Counted from the first letter of the stretch, positions 41,986 to 51,633 are shown. The stretch: DNA of 64,000 nt from Nostoc sp. UHCC 0926 (GCF_028623165.1 NZ_CP117768.1:5646001-5710000), one strand, 5' to 3'. Numbers and translations are program-made. Notes: generated by a model not told the origin, from the sequence alone.

Positions 41986-44900
41986 GACTTTGACTTAAGG
42001 TAAGCTGGCGCTTTTGTCGATATTTATCAATTGAGATGGAAGTAATACTGGAGAAGTTACCTTCAAGTGTATTAGAGACGAAATGAAGACTAGAAATGTA
42101 TGACTCAATTACATTAATTTTATCCTTGGGAGTGACGACCAATAGTTGAAGGTTCAGGTTTCTAAATAGTTCCATTGCATAACGAGCATTATTATCATCT
42201 GATTTACTAAATGCTTCGTCAATGACGACAAACCGGAAGGATTTCTTTTTTGCAGTGTCTTGATTTAAACCAAACTGATAAGCGATCGCTGATGCCAATA
42301 TAGTGTATGCTAATTTAACTTTCTGCCCACCAGATTTTCCTGATGAGTCAGTGTGATGTTCTTTTTCAATATTGTCTGAACGATAGCGTTCAATCACTGA
42401 AAAATCTAGCCAATTTCGGACATCTGTTACTAATAATGTCCAACGCTGCTCCTGTGATTTGAACCTTTCAATGAGGCGAGTTTTAATATTGTGAAAACGT
42501 TGCTCGTTGTCTTCAGCACTTTGGTAAGCAACATCACCCAAGCAAATTTTTAAATCTTCCTTAAAATTTTTAATTTCCTGATTATGGCTTGGTTCATAGC
42601 ACAACTCAATGTAAGTTGAATCCGTGTAATCCACTTGTCGTAAAGATTTATTTAACTCATCAATATTTTCCTGTATTTCTTCTTCTTGTTTCTCTAATTG
42701 CCCCTTAAATCCTACAATTGCTTCGATAACTTTGCCAGTCATCAAACGCTTAAACCGTTCTTCGTGACGAGGTAAATCATCATGCTCAATTTGAGTCTTT
42801 AGCTGAAGATATTCGTCTAAAAAATCAAGCGTTGTTGCCAGTTCTACTGTTATTTCAGGAAAAGCATTCTTAAAGTTGTGCATTCGTATAGTCAAGGCGC
42901 TACGGGAGTCATCTTGTTGTCGCTCTCTTTGGCGAAGTTCTTGCTCAAGGTATTTTTGCAAGTCTGACTCATCTTGAGCGATCGCTTCTAGTGTCATCTT
43001 GTATTGCCTGAGTTTTACTGCCATGCGCGTCACAAATTTCTCAATGGCTGAAGCAGCAACAGATTGAAGTTTAATTTCACAATCTTTTTGCTCAATTTGG
43101 GCTTGGCGTTGCCGATTTTCAAGAGTCCGAATTTCTCCAATCAAAGCTGTGCGTCGTTGATCGGCTTGGGCTATTTCTTCCTTGGTTGACTCAAGTTGCG
43201 CTTCTAACTGCTTGAGATGGTCAGAACTGGCTTCTAGCTGCTGCTTTTGTTTCTGAAGGTTCTGGCAATCAAGTTCTGCCGATCGCCAATCAATTTCGCT
43301 GGAGTCAGTAAATTTCATCAAATCTTGCAGCCAGGATGTTTGCTCAAGCCGCTGATTATGCTGACGCTTCAATGATTGAACTTGTTTGTCAATCTCAGCA
43401 AGTTGTTGATTAACCTGACTCAATTCAGCCTCTAACGCATTGATTTTACTGGCATTATTCCAACCCAGAATATACTGGCCGCGATCGCTAATCCGAAATC
43501 GATCGTCTTTCTCGTGGCGTTCTTTGCTATGTTTAATCAGCCCAGTGCGAGTAATGGCGCGGATTTCATGCTGGAACTGTTCTTCATCGCAACAAACATA
43601 ATTGAACTGGCGCACTAACTGATCACGTAACCAATGGGAGAATCTGCCATTATCTTGCTTGATTTCTAACTTGTGGGGAACCTGATGGGGTTCGAGGGCG
43701 CGTTGTGTTGGATTGGGAGTTGAAGCAGTAACGCGATAGTAAACTAAATATCCCTTTAAATTGGTCTGATCTACATAGGCATTAACTGTTTGAAAGTATG
43801 CTTCAGGAACAAGAATAGATAAACCAAACTTTCGCACTAGTCGCTCGATCGCACCTTCCCATTCCTGTGCTTCTTTGCGGATTTGCAAGAGTTCTCCGAC
43901 AAATGGCAGATCGGTATCATTTAAGTTTAAATCACGGACAAGGCGATCGCGGATATCTAGACTCCTTTTAGGAATCTGGCTCTTGCGCCTGCGAAGCGAT
44001 TCTAGCTCGTCGTTCAGTTTAGCCTGCTGTTTTTGCAAATCACTACGAAGCGTAATTTGTTGATCTCGTTGTGCTTCTAATGTTTGTAACGCTGTCTCAA
44101 TTTCGCGCTTAAGTTCCTCTCCTTGGGTTCTATTAGCGTAGAAGGTGGTGCTATCAGTGTACTGAGTCAGGTGCAAAATATGAGCCAGGCGATCGTAATT
44201 CTGTGCCTGAGTGCGTTTGCTGCTCACCTCCTTCTGGCGTTGCTCGATTTCCCGCGTGAGTTCCTGTAAGCGTTGCCCAGCGCTATCCTCCTTAATGGCG
44301 AAATCTAACTGTTTGTCTTGTTCGCGCAGTTCTGACAGACGGCGATCGCTTTCGGCTCGTTGATGTCGCAACTGAGTTAAATCTTGTTCAATTTTTTGCA
44401 GTTCTTGAGTTAACAAATCAAGTTTCTTACTAGCAAAAAAGGCAGGGGCAACGTCTTTAGATTCCTGATACTTTGCAACTTCATTTTTAAGTTTTGTATA
44501 TTTTTCTGCTTCTGCTGTCAGTGGCAAAAGTGCCTCTAACTGTTTTCGTGCATTCTGAATTGCGGTATGGGAAATAGTTAAGTTTTCATAATTTTCTTGT
44601 AACTCACGGATTTTGGTTTGCACATCTGCTTTGTCCAACATGTGATTACGAACAAAATCATTCAATCCACCAATCTCTTTGATACTGACTGTTTGATTGA
44701 ACAAATCTAATGCTTTTTCGGATTCTAGACCAAAGCGTTTGCGAAACTGCTGACTATAGTCCACAAATTTATCAAACGTTTCTGCGCCGAGCGCTTTGAG
44801 TTGTTTCTTTAAGTCTGGAATGTGAGTAGATTTAGTAAAATGGGAGGCGATTGTTAACTCGGCATCCGCAACAACAAAGAACTTTTGCACCGAGCCATCT

Positions 44901-45337
44901 TTCATCCATAGCACTTGTGCCAGCGTCACATCTTGTTTGCTCACGCGATCGCTAAAATAGGCAAGCAACACCGAAAGCTTTCCTTTGTCTCGTAGTAATT
45001 TGGGTTTTGAGCCATAGGATTCTTCAGCACGAGTACGACCATAAGCTCCCCGAACATAGCTTTTTTCATCCCGCTCTTTTTTGCCAGTCATGCTGGAAGC
45101 TTGGTTATAATTCCGGCGTTGATTTGCAACAAGTAATGTCAGCAATCCATCCACCAGCGTGGATTTTCCTGAGCCGTTTGCTCCAGTCAGCAAGGCAATA
45201 TTTCCCTGCAAATCCAGCACCCAAGGGTGTTGGTCAAAGGTTCCCCAATTCAGCACTTCAAACCGTTGGAGGCAAAAGCCTGCCAGCGCTTTGTCATTGA
45301 AATCACCCATTTGTTCAATCGGCAGGAGGATTTGCAT
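41978..45337 (-). CDS. jetC: Wadjet SMC-like ATPase JetC
   Basis: JetC is the MukB/SbcC-like motor that extrudes DNA loops in Wadjet. The 1119 residues contain Walker A (TGANGSGKST, 51-60), two long coiled-coil arms (about 280-480 and 640-860) around a hinge with ISDRGQYILGW, the ABC signature KSGGQKVKLAY (about 996) and Walker B FVVIDEAFSKSD (about 1034). All ATPase elements look intact. It overlaps jetB by 23 bp and jetD by 8 bp, so the operon is translationally coupled. A later start (MGDFNDKAL, 45310) is possible. Confidence 0.93.
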   Translation of the reverse strand: MQILLPIEQMGDFNDKALAGFCLQRFEVLNWGTFDQHPWVLDLQGNIALLTGANGSGKSTLVDGLLTLLVANQRRNYNQASSMTGKKERDEKSYVRGAYGRTRAEESYGSKPKLLRDKGKLSVLLAYFSDRVSKQDVTLAQVLWMKDGSVQKFFVVADAELTIASHFTKSTHIPDLKKQLKALGAETFDKFVDYSQQFRKRFGLESEKALDLFNQTVSIKEIGGLNDFVRNHMLDKADVQTKIRELQENYENLTISHTAIQNARKQLEALLPLTAEAEKYTKLKNEVAKYQESKDVAPAFFASKKLDLLTQELQKIEQDLTQLRHQRAESDRRLSELREQDKQLDFAIKEDSAGQRLQELTREIEQRQKEVSSKRTQAQNYDRLAHILHLTQYTDSTTFYANRTQGEELKREIETALQTLEAQRDQQITLRSDLQKQQAKLNDELESLRRRKSQIPKRSLDIRDRLVRDLNLNDTDLPFVGELLQIRKEAQEWEGAIERLVRKFGLSILVPEAYFQTVNAYVDQTNLKGYLVYYRVTASTPNPTQRALEPHQVPHKLEIKQDNGRFSHWLRDQLVRQFNYVCCDEEQFQHEIRAITRTGLIKHSKERHEKDDRFRISDRGQYILGWNNASKINALEAELSQVNQQLAEIDKQVQSLKRQHNQRLEQTSWLQDLMKFTDSSEIDWRSAELDCQNLQKQKQQLEASSDHLKQLEAQLESTKEEIAQADQRRTALIGEIRTLENRQRQAQIEQKDCEIKLQSVAASAIEKFVTRMAVKLRQYKMTLEAIAQDESDLQKYLEQELRQRERQQDDSRSALTIRMHNFKNAFPEITVELATTLDFLDEYLQLKTQIEHDDLPRHEERFKRLMTGKVIEAIVGFKGQLEKQEEEIQENIDELNKSLRQVDYTDSTYIELCYEPSHNQEIKNFKEDLKICLGDVAYQSAEDNEQRFHNIKTRLIERFKSQEQRWTLLVTDVRNWLDFSVIERYRSDNIEKEHHTDSSGKSGGQKVKLAYTILASAIAYQFGLNQDTAKKKSFRFVVIDEAFSKSDDNNARYAMELFRNLNLQLLVVTPKDKINVIESYISSLHFVSNTLEGNFSSITSISIDKYRQKRQLTLSQSHD

Positions 45338-45893
45338 AAGCCGCTAACTTTTGTTTCAGGAGTTCGAGGGTATCAGCATCAACTTTGGCTTTGAGGATGG
45401 GACGCACTTCGTAATTTTCATCTTGTCCAGACAGGCGTTTTAGGAATCCTAATTCCATCGCCTGCTTCACCAGTCCATCCACCTCGCGCCGAAATCTTTC
45501 CTCATTATTCCCTTCAGGTAGGTAGGGTTTTAACAAATCTCGGATTTTTTCTATACTAAGAACCAATCGCCCTGTAGCGTCGCTGGCATCGAACTGTCGC
45601 AGTTGCTCACGCAGTAATACGCATAAAACGGTGACATTAAAGCTCAACTTATGGCGGGCGGTTAGCCGGGGAAGGGCTTCAGTCTGGTCTTCCGGGTCGG
45701 GGTCGGGTTGTTCCAGGTAGGCAAATCCTTCAGTTTCGTAATTTCGGACTTGCAGACCAATTTTGCCAAAATATTCTTTAATTGGAGTTAAATGATTTTG
45801 CAATCCATCCCAATGTGAATCATCACTGTAAATAGCTCCCCGCAAAAGTTTGAGAATGACGTGTGCATAGGGTAGAGGCGGTTGAGGTTGCAT
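45315..45893 (-). CDS. jetB: Wadjet subunit JetB (DUF4194, MukE-like)
   Basis: The 192-residue protein matches DUF4194: an N-terminal helix (YAHVILKLLRGAIYSDD), DGLQNHLTPIKEYFGKIGL, a winged-helix body (LSFNVTVLCVLLREQLRQFD) and the C-terminal FLKRLSGQDENYEVRPILKA. JetB acts as the kite-type regulator linking the kleisin JetA to the ATPase JetC. It sits 11 bp after jetA and overlaps jetC. No damage is visible. Confidence 0.9.
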   Translation of the reverse strand: MQPQPPLPYAHVILKLLRGAIYSDDSHWDGLQNHLTPIKEYFGKIGLQVRNYETEGFAYLEQPDPDPEDQTEALPRLTARHKLSFNVTVLCVLLREQLRQFDASDATGRLVLSIEKIRDLLKPYLPEGNNEERFRREVDGLVKQAMELGFLKRLSGQDENYEVRPILKAKVDADTLELLKQKLAAYANPPAD

Positions 45894-45904
45894 TGTTTGG
45901 GCAG

Positions 45905-47374
45905 TTAGCGGTGAAAGATAACTTGTGGTAAGGTCAGCTGGAACTGCTTTTCTGGCTCCAGGCTTGTAATTACGATCGCTTCAATTGTACTGGTATTAAT
46001 TGAATGGCGATCGGATTGAGTGGCGATCGCCAGATACGCAACAATCTCTGGTAATCCCTGCGTGACTGGATAGAGTTGGAGCAGTTCTGTCAGCAATACT
46101 TCTGTTCGCTGTTCGAGTGTTCGTTCAATGCGTTGTACCAACGTCTCCTCATCCACATAAAACTGCTGATAAAGTGCAGTAATTTCCTCATCCAGCATGA
46201 CTTCTGGTAAGTCACTGAAATCCATTGAGAATGTCGGCATTTCTGACTCCTCCAGTGGATGCAAAGGACGTGCAATCACCAGATTTACGGTTGGTTCGCC
46301 TTCTAATACCCAAAAGTCTGGCTCTGGTGGCGCAAGAGTTGCAACTTGTAAGGCAAGGCGTTGCACTTCGGTAATCAGTTCAGCCACACGTCGATTTTCC
46401 ATGAGATTGCGTTCATCCAACATCTGACGTAGTTTTTCTGCCAGTCGGTGATTGGATTGCACAATATAATCTCCGGCATCAATCAAAATGCGCTCAATCC
46501 GACGCAGTAGCCCATACTCCTGAGTTAATGGCTGCAATTCTTCTAGGGTATAAATCGTTTGAATCAGAGATTTTAGCTCCTGTCGGTTACTGGTTGACAT
46601 AAGGAAATTCCAGAATGCATAGAAACTGCGCCCTTGGTCAGAATCTTTCAATTCCTGATCTGCATCCAGCACTCGACTGATTACTGTACCTTTGCGAATA
46701 TCTTTCTGAAGTTGAGCTTCTTGTACGGTACGAGTTAAACTGCGAAAGTTTTGCTCAACTGCTCTAAAATCTGCGCTTAACTGGGTGGTGATTTGGTTTG
46801 CCAGAAGAAAACGTTCTTGCAGTTGTGTCGGGTTGTAGGGATCAACCACTCCTGTCTGACGAATCTGGTCAATCTCTTGCTGAATGCGATCGCGATCCTT
46901 TTCCAGTTGAGTAATTCGCGTCTCAATGTCCGTTGTACTGCGATCGCGAATTTCCTTTAATAGTGAGAAAATCTGCAAGAAGCGAGATTCAGTTCCTACA
47001 AACTCTTCTCGCCGCTTCAGGTCTTCTAACCACGCGATCGCTTTCTCAGCAGCCGGAGTTAGTGTAAATACTGGATCGTCACTGCTGTTAAACGTTTTTC
47101 TCAAAAGCTGTTCATCACACCATTCCTTGAGATATTGTTTTGGCGATTTCCCTTCGGGAACGTTGCACGAACGAGGATAATCTGGATAAAGGTCTTGCAG
47201 AAACTCCAGATATTGACCCAGTTCGTCTTCTAACTCTAATTGAGTGATAGAAATGCGCTGAGTTACCTTAAACTGTTTATAAAAAAAACTCAGAATTAGA
47301 GCGGCGTTATGGCTTCGTAAAACCTTCAGGGTGGCAGAGTTTTCTAATTCATGCTTAATTTGTTCATATTCCAT
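45905..47374 (-). CDS. jetA: Wadjet kleisin subunit JetA (DUF3375)
   Basis: The 489-residue protein matches DUF3375, the MukF-like kleisin of Wadjet. It opens with an N-terminal winged helix (LKVLRSHNAALILSFFYKQF) and WCDEQLLRKTFNSSDDPVFTLT, followed by a long coiled-coil middle (TQLEKDRDRIQQEIDQIRQT). A C-terminal domain ends in an EAIVITSLEPEKQFQLTLPQV strand set. It is the first gene of jetABCD, and the 113-bp gap upstream should contain the promoter. It appears intact. Confidence 0.9.
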   Translation of the reverse strand: MEYEQIKHELENSATLKVLRSHNAALILSFFYKQFKVTQRISITQLELEDELGQYLEFLQDLYPDYPRSCNVPEGKSPKQYLKEWCDEQLLRKTFNSSDDPVFTLTPAAEKAIAWLEDLKRREEFVGTESRFLQIFSLLKEIRDRSTTDIETRITQLEKDRDRIQQEIDQIRQTGVVDPYNPTQLQERFLLANQITTQLSADFRAVEQNFRSLTRTVQEAQLQKDIRKGTVISRVLDADQELKDSDQGRSFYAFWNFLMSTSNRQELKSLIQTIYTLEELQPLTQEYGLLRRIERILIDAGDYIVQSNHRLAEKLRQMLDERNLMENRRVAELITEVQRLALQVATLAPPEPDFWVLEGEPTVNLVIARPLHPLEESEMPTFSMDFSDLPEVMLDEEITALYQQFYVDEETLVQRIERTLEQRTEVLLTELLQLYPVTQGLPEIVAYLAIATQSDRHSINTSTIEAIVITSLEPEKQFQLTLPQVIFHR

Positions 47375-47487
47375 AGCAGTTCTTCATCATGAAGTGAAGC
47401 AGACTTAATAAAAGATAATGCAAACAGCTATAGTTGTCATTTATGAACACAGCTAGCTTTGAAGTTTTATTTTTAGTTTTTAGTTTT

Positions 47488-48411
47488 TTATCTTGCCCAT
47501 TGCTGCAAAATATAACCATAAAAAGCCTCTTTATCGACTTTATCCATCGCATAAATTTTCCGACCACCAGTAACTACTTTAGTACGCCCCTGACTAAGAC
47601 CAGTGGTGATAATTTCTGTTTCCCATTCGCGCAATTGATAGAATTCTGGGTGTCCCAGATAAGCTGTTGCCAGCACATCCCAGAAATAATAATCTTGGGG
47701 GATAACTAGTGCATAACATTGTCCAGCTAAATCAGAGATGGGATAATGGCGTTGTCGCCCCATTTTTTGCACTAATTCTGATGTGAATGGGACATTATTA
47801 GTTAAATCTAAAGGACACATAATAATTTCAATTTGCGTTTGCCATACCCGCGCTGCTGAAATTGCATCCCAATAAACATTCCATTCGGCAGAACCATCTT
47901 GTCCTGCTTCTAAACTTTTTTCCACATTACCACCGACATTCAACGCACCCCCCATCCATACAATTTTGTAAATCTTTGCTTCAATGTCTGGTGCTTTGTC
48001 CAAGGCTACTGCAACTGTGGTCAACGGCCCAGTTATCATCAACGTTACGCGGCTTGATGCGTTACGTAACACCTTGATCATAAAATCTTGACCTGTTTCG
48101 GCAACCAGAGACGTAGTGATGGTTTCGCTTTGATTGAGAATGGGGAGATGGTCAACAATAAACGAATCACGGCGATAAAGAGTAGGAAATGGATTGATAC
48201 CGCGCACAGTACTTTCTGCAACCGAGATATGAGAAAATCCCATCAAATCGAGAATTTTACGTGTGGCGCTAACAGCTGGTTGGACATAACAATCTGCTGG
48301 AGTGACGACAACACCAAGGAGTTCAATATGATCCATTGTCAACAGCAGCATAGTTGCTAGATAATCATCTACACCGCCATCGTGATCCATTAATACTAGT
48401 TGTTTTGACAT
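47488..48411 (-). CDS. Inosine-uridine-type nucleoside hydrolase
   Basis: The 307-residue product opens with MDHDGGVDDYLATMLLL (about 8-24), the calcium-binding DxDxxxDD of nucleoside N-ribohydrolases. It has MITGPLTTVAVAL, KIVWMGGALNVGGN and the His/Asp-containing YYFWDVLATAYL near the C-terminus, where the second calcium Asp is expected. It splits ribonucleosides to base and ribose. Start ATG 48411 (MSKQLVLM) is chosen; the longer frame is antisense to the neighbour. It is head-to-head with a cytosine deaminase, 15 bases apart. Confidence 0.88.
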   Translation of the reverse strand: MSKQLVLMDHDGGVDDYLATMLLLTMDHIELLGVVVTPADCYVQPAVSATRKILDLMGFSHISVAESTVRGINPFPTLYRRDSFIVDHLPILNQSETITTSLVAETGQDFMIKVLRNASSRVTLMITGPLTTVAVALDKAPDIEAKIYKIVWMGGALNVGGNVEKSLEAGQDGSAEWNVYWDAISAARVWQTQIEIIMCPLDLTNNVPFTSELVQKMGRQRHYPISDLAGQCYALVIPQDYYFWDVLATAYLGHPEFYQLREWETEIITTGLSQGRTKVVTGGRKIYAMDKVDKEAFYGYILQQWAR

Positions 48412-48426
48412 AAAAGGAGAATTAAT

Positions 48427-48858
48427 ATGGATAAGTTTATGGAAGCTGCAATTCAAGAAGCAAAACAAGGCAGACAAGAAGGTGGAATTCCCATTGGTTC
48501 GGTTCTCGTCAAGGATGGCAAAATTCTCGGCAGAGGACACAATAAACGCGTGCAAGACGCCGATCCTGTCACTCACGCCGAAATCGATTGTCTCCGTAAT
48601 GCTGGGAGAGTTGGCAGCTACAGAGGTACTACACTCTATTCAACTTTAATGCCGTGTTATCTGTGCGCTGGGGCAGTGGTACAATTTGGCATTAAAAAAG
48701 TCATCGCTGGAGAATCCAGCACTTTTCCTGGTGCCAAAGAATTTATGGTATCTCACGGTGTGGAAGTAATTGATCTTAATCTTGACGAATGCGAACAAAT
48801 GATGAGTGAGTTTATTCAAACTAACCCGGAACTTTGGAATGAAGATATCGGTAATTAG
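48427..48858 (+). CDS. Cytosine deaminase, yeast-type (Fcy1-like)
   Basis: The zinc site is H50-A-E52 (THAEID) and C77/C80 (MPCYLCAGAV). The full pattern (EGGIPIGSVLVKDGKILGRG, GRVGSYRGTTLYSTLMPC and the tail LWNEDIG) closely resembles Saccharomyces cytosine deaminase as I remember it, rather than the large bacterial amidohydrolase CodA. The expected reaction is cytosine to uracil. Length 143 is normal. AAGGAG lies 7 bases before the ATG. Paired with a nucleoside hydrolase it completes a cytidine to uracil salvage route. Confidence 0.88.
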   Translation: MDKFMEAAIQEAKQGRQEGGIPIGSVLVKDGKILGRGHNKRVQDADPVTHAEIDCLRNAGRVGSYRGTTLYSTLMPCYLCAGAVVQFGIKKVIAGESSTFPGAKEFMVSHGVEVIDLNLDECEQMMSEFIQTNPELWNEDIGN

Positions 48859-48906
48859 AGACGCGATTAATCGCGTCTGTTAGGAGAGACGCGATTAATC
48901 GCGTCT
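48859..48906. repeat. Tandem copies of the AGACGCGATTAATCGCGTCT palindrome
   Basis: Two perfect 20-bp palindromes (48859-48878 and 48887-48906) are separated by GTTAGGAG. The first starts one base after the cytosine deaminase stop. The same 20-mer occurs at 2556-2575. They may double as terminator hairpins. Confidence 0.88.
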
Positions 48907-49095
48907 GTACAGGAGTTAGGAGTAGCCCTGCCAAGATGACTTTTGATCGGAGAATTATGGCAGGAGCGATCGCTATCTCAAAAGGAACACACAAGAATAG
49001 GATAAATACTGGGTGCAATCTTTGAACGATTTGTCAAACAAAGTCCAGTCAGCGTGATGGTACGGGGGCTGATAGAAAGAGGCTACTCATCACTT

Positions 49096-50214
49096 CTAAC
49101 CCAGCAAAAGTGTGCTGTTATTATCAATCAGGGGAATTCCACTAGTAGCCATACCTGGGTTGGGCTGTGATGCATTATAGGTCTGAATATAACGCCGCAC
49201 TTCTAGCGGAAAATCAGGGTAATCTAATACTGCATCCCCATCAGCAATAGTTGACCAGAAGTCTCGCAAACTAGGAGCTAATTCTTTTGCCTGTGATAAT
49301 GGTAAGTTTAATGGAGAGTGAGTTAGTAGCTTGACTAGGAAGGGGAAAGAGCGATCGCCCATCCACTGCCGCGATGACTGTTGCAAGTCGGGGAACTCAG
49401 GCACTGACTCTACCCGATGGGATGAAATTTGCAACGATTCTTTACCTTGGTGATCCCGATGAAACTCTAGCACCCGGTAAGGGTGAGGATAGCTAACTAA
49501 AGAGCCAGTGGTAATATCATATACTCCATCTGAGTAAGCAATATCCTGAACGTGCAAATGCCCGGTAAATACTAGCTTGACTCCGTAGCGTCTGAGTAAC
49601 TGCAACAGTTCTGCTGAATTCGCTAACATATAGCGATTTGCCAGTGGGTGGCTCGATTGATTGGGCAAATGCTCGACCACATTATGATGCACCATCACCA
49701 GAACTAATTCATCACCAGACGCCGCTAGCACCTCTTCTAACCACCGTAGCTGTTTGGTATCCAAACACCCCACCTGCTCTCCCTGGTCATTAAAGGAGTT
49801 AGAATTCAGTCCAATCAGCTTAACTCCAGGCAGCAACTGACGAATGTAGTAAATCTGCTGTGGATCGTCATAGCCAAACTTCGTATAATAGTAGGGAAAA
49901 TCTGCAAAAGCGATTGATTGCTGATCAGCCAACAGCACAGGAACGTCATGATTACCAGGAACAACATAGACGGGAAAAGGTAGTTGGGCTAACCGTTGTT
50001 GCAACCAAGCGTGGTTTTCTGGTTCGCCGTGCTGGGTTAAATCTCCTGGCAACAAGAGAAAATCTAAATCGAGTTGTGTTAAATGTTCTAGTACACTTTC
50101 AAACGCCGAGATACTGACTTCTACCAGATGAAATCTGCTGGGATGATCCCAGATTGTGTGGGGAAGTGCCAGGTGTAAGTCGCTGACTACTGCAAAGCGA
50201 AAATTGAGAGCCAT
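49096..50214 (-). CDS. Calcineurin-like metallophosphoesterase
   Basis: The 372-residue protein has the five metallophosphoesterase blocks: VVSDLHL (about 9-15), LLPGDLTQHGEP (about 55-66), VPGNHDVP (about 87-94), VMVHHNV (about 175) and FTGHLHVQD (about 217). The order and DLHL...GHLH form match the class III cyclic-nucleotide phosphodiesterase (CpdA-like) group. It could hydrolyse cAMP or another phosphodiester. A 140-residue C-terminal extension has no clear domain. No operon partner. Confidence 0.87.
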   Translation of the reverse strand: MALNFRFAVVSDLHLALPHTIWDHPSRFHLVEVSISAFESVLEHLTQLDLDFLLLPGDLTQHGEPENHAWLQQRLAQLPFPVYVVPGNHDVPVLLADQQSIAFADFPYYYTKFGYDDPQQIYYIRQLLPGVKLIGLNSNSFNDQGEQVGCLDTKQLRWLEEVLAASGDELVLVMVHHNVVEHLPNQSSHPLANRYMLANSAELLQLLRRYGVKLVFTGHLHVQDIAYSDGVYDITTGSLVSYPHPYRVLEFHRDHQGKESLQISSHRVESVPEFPDLQQSSRQWMGDRSFPFLVKLLTHSPLNLPLSQAKELAPSLRDFWSTIADGDAVLDYPDFPLEVRRYIQTYNASQPNPGMATSGIPLIDNNSTLLLG

Positions 50215-50410
50215 TGATTTATGAAAATGTTAAAAACAGGGGTTAAAATAAGCCTTTTCCCAAAAGTATAACCCTTACTTTCTCTCCCTGCTCAGGAGTG
50301 CGTCTACTTAATATTTGTATACATTAAGCATCGATTACACCCTATGGTGATAATTAACTTAAGGACTAATCATAACCATTAATCTTCAAAAATTATCATA
50401 AATTTGATTG
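50215..50410. other. Short AT-rich intergenic flank of TnpB element 2
   Basis: About 200 bases with the metallophosphoesterase promoter side at left and the element edge at right (AATTTGATTG then GTGAACTACC). No ORF or repeat of note was seen. Confidence 0.4.
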
Positions 50411-50560
50411 GTGAACTACCCAACACCCATCTGAATAGAGATTGGGTGTGGGCTTCCGGTTTCATTGACAATAGCCTTTCTACCTTACGGTTTATTGGTG
50501 TTACGTCGCCTCGACTCGGCAATAACGGGGTTCCCTCCGTCCATAGATAATATCCGAAGT
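50411..50560 (-). ncRNA. Predicted omega RNA of the second TnpB element
   Basis: By analogy with characterised TnpB systems, the right end with hairpin 50423-50449 plus the 3' end of tnpB should form the guide scaffold. The guide would be the flanking host sequence just below 50411 read on the minus strand. The 5' limit is arbitrary. Confidence 0.4.
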
Positions 50561-51633
50561 CCTTCTGTTCTTATGTTCTGGCTGGCGTTCGCATCACGAT
50601 CATGATGAATATTGCAAGACGGGCAATCCCACTCTCTGATATCTAGGGGCAATTCATCAAGAACATGACCACAGGAGGAACAGGTTTTAGAACTGGGGAA
50701 AAATCTTCCTATTTCTACAAGTTGACCCTCTTTGTCCTTCAACTTGTAATCAAGGAAATTAATAAACATCCCCCAACCCACATCGGATATACTTTTTGAT
50801 AGCTTCCGGTTCCGCACCATTCCCTTGAAGTTGAGATTTTCAACCACAATAACTTGGCTTTCATTAACCAATTTTCTGCTGAGTTTATGCAAAAAATCTT
50901 GGCGGGAATTTGATACTCGTTCGTGAACCTTCGCTACTATTTTTTTGTGTTTGTGTCTCGACTTACTCCCTTTTACTTTTCGGGCAAACTTTTTTTGCTT
51001 ACGAGCTAGATTTCTCTGGTGACGTTTCAAGTGTCTAGGGTTGAAATACTTGGTAACTTCCTCTCCATCATGGACAATCGCAAAGTCTTTTAACCCTAAG
51101 TCAATGCCGAGTATTTTGTCTCCACCCAACTTATTTTCAGCGTATTCTACTTCGACCAGAATTGAGGCAAAGTATTTGTCAGTAGCGGTTTTGCTAATGG
51201 TAACAGTTTTGATTATTCCCTTAACTAGTCTGTGAAATACTGCCTTCACTTCACCGATTTTAGGAATCTTTAACTTTTTATCTACAACAGTGACGCTTTG
51301 TGGATACTGAATAGACTGCTTATCAAATTTTGATTTAAACTTGGGAAACTTAGCCCGTCCATCAAAAAAGTTTTTGTAAGCTTTGTCTAGGTTAATAGCT
51401 ACGCACTGCAAAACTGACGAATAGCAATCTTGCTTTAACCAAGAATACTCTACTTTTAATTGAGGTAGTAAACCCTTGTATACACTCATTTTTAATGACT
51501 TTCCAGTTTCTTCATAGTGTTGAATGCAAGCATTGAGTGCATAGTTCCAATACCACCTTGCACAACCAAACGATTTGGCTAAACTTTCTCTTTGTTCGGT
51601 TGTTGGGTATAGCCTCACCTTAATTGCTTTCAA
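50485..51633 (-). CDS. tnpB: TnpB RNA-guided endonuclease (element 2)
   Basis: The 382-residue protein has the RuvC triad D178 (GIDLGLKDFA), E265 (VVENLNFKGM) and D347 (HHDRDANAS), and zinc ribbon cysteines C318, C321, C337, C340. The N-terminus (MKAIKVRLYPTTEQRESLAK, with CARWYWNYALN) is the classical OrfB helix-turn-helix. It is only distantly similar to element 1's TnpB, so the two represent separate lineages. GGAGGTGATG lies upstream of the ATG. No damage is seen. Confidence 0.93.
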   Translation of the reverse strand: MKAIKVRLYPTTEQRESLAKSFGCARWYWNYALNACIQHYEETGKSLKMSVYKGLLPQLKVEYSWLKQDCYSSVLQCVAINLDKAYKNFFDGRAKFPKFKSKFDKQSIQYPQSVTVVDKKLKIPKIGEVKAVFHRLVKGIIKTVTISKTATDKYFASILVEVEYAENKLGGDKILGIDLGLKDFAIVHDGEEVTKYFNPRHLKRHQRNLARKQKKFARKVKGSKSRHKHKKIVAKVHERVSNSRQDFLHKLSRKLVNESQVIVVENLNFKGMVRNRKLSKSISDVGWGMFINFLDYKLKDKEGQLVEIGRFFPSSKTCSSCGHVLDELPLDIREWDCPSCNIHHDRDANASQNIRTEGLRILSMDGGNPVIAESRRRNTNKP

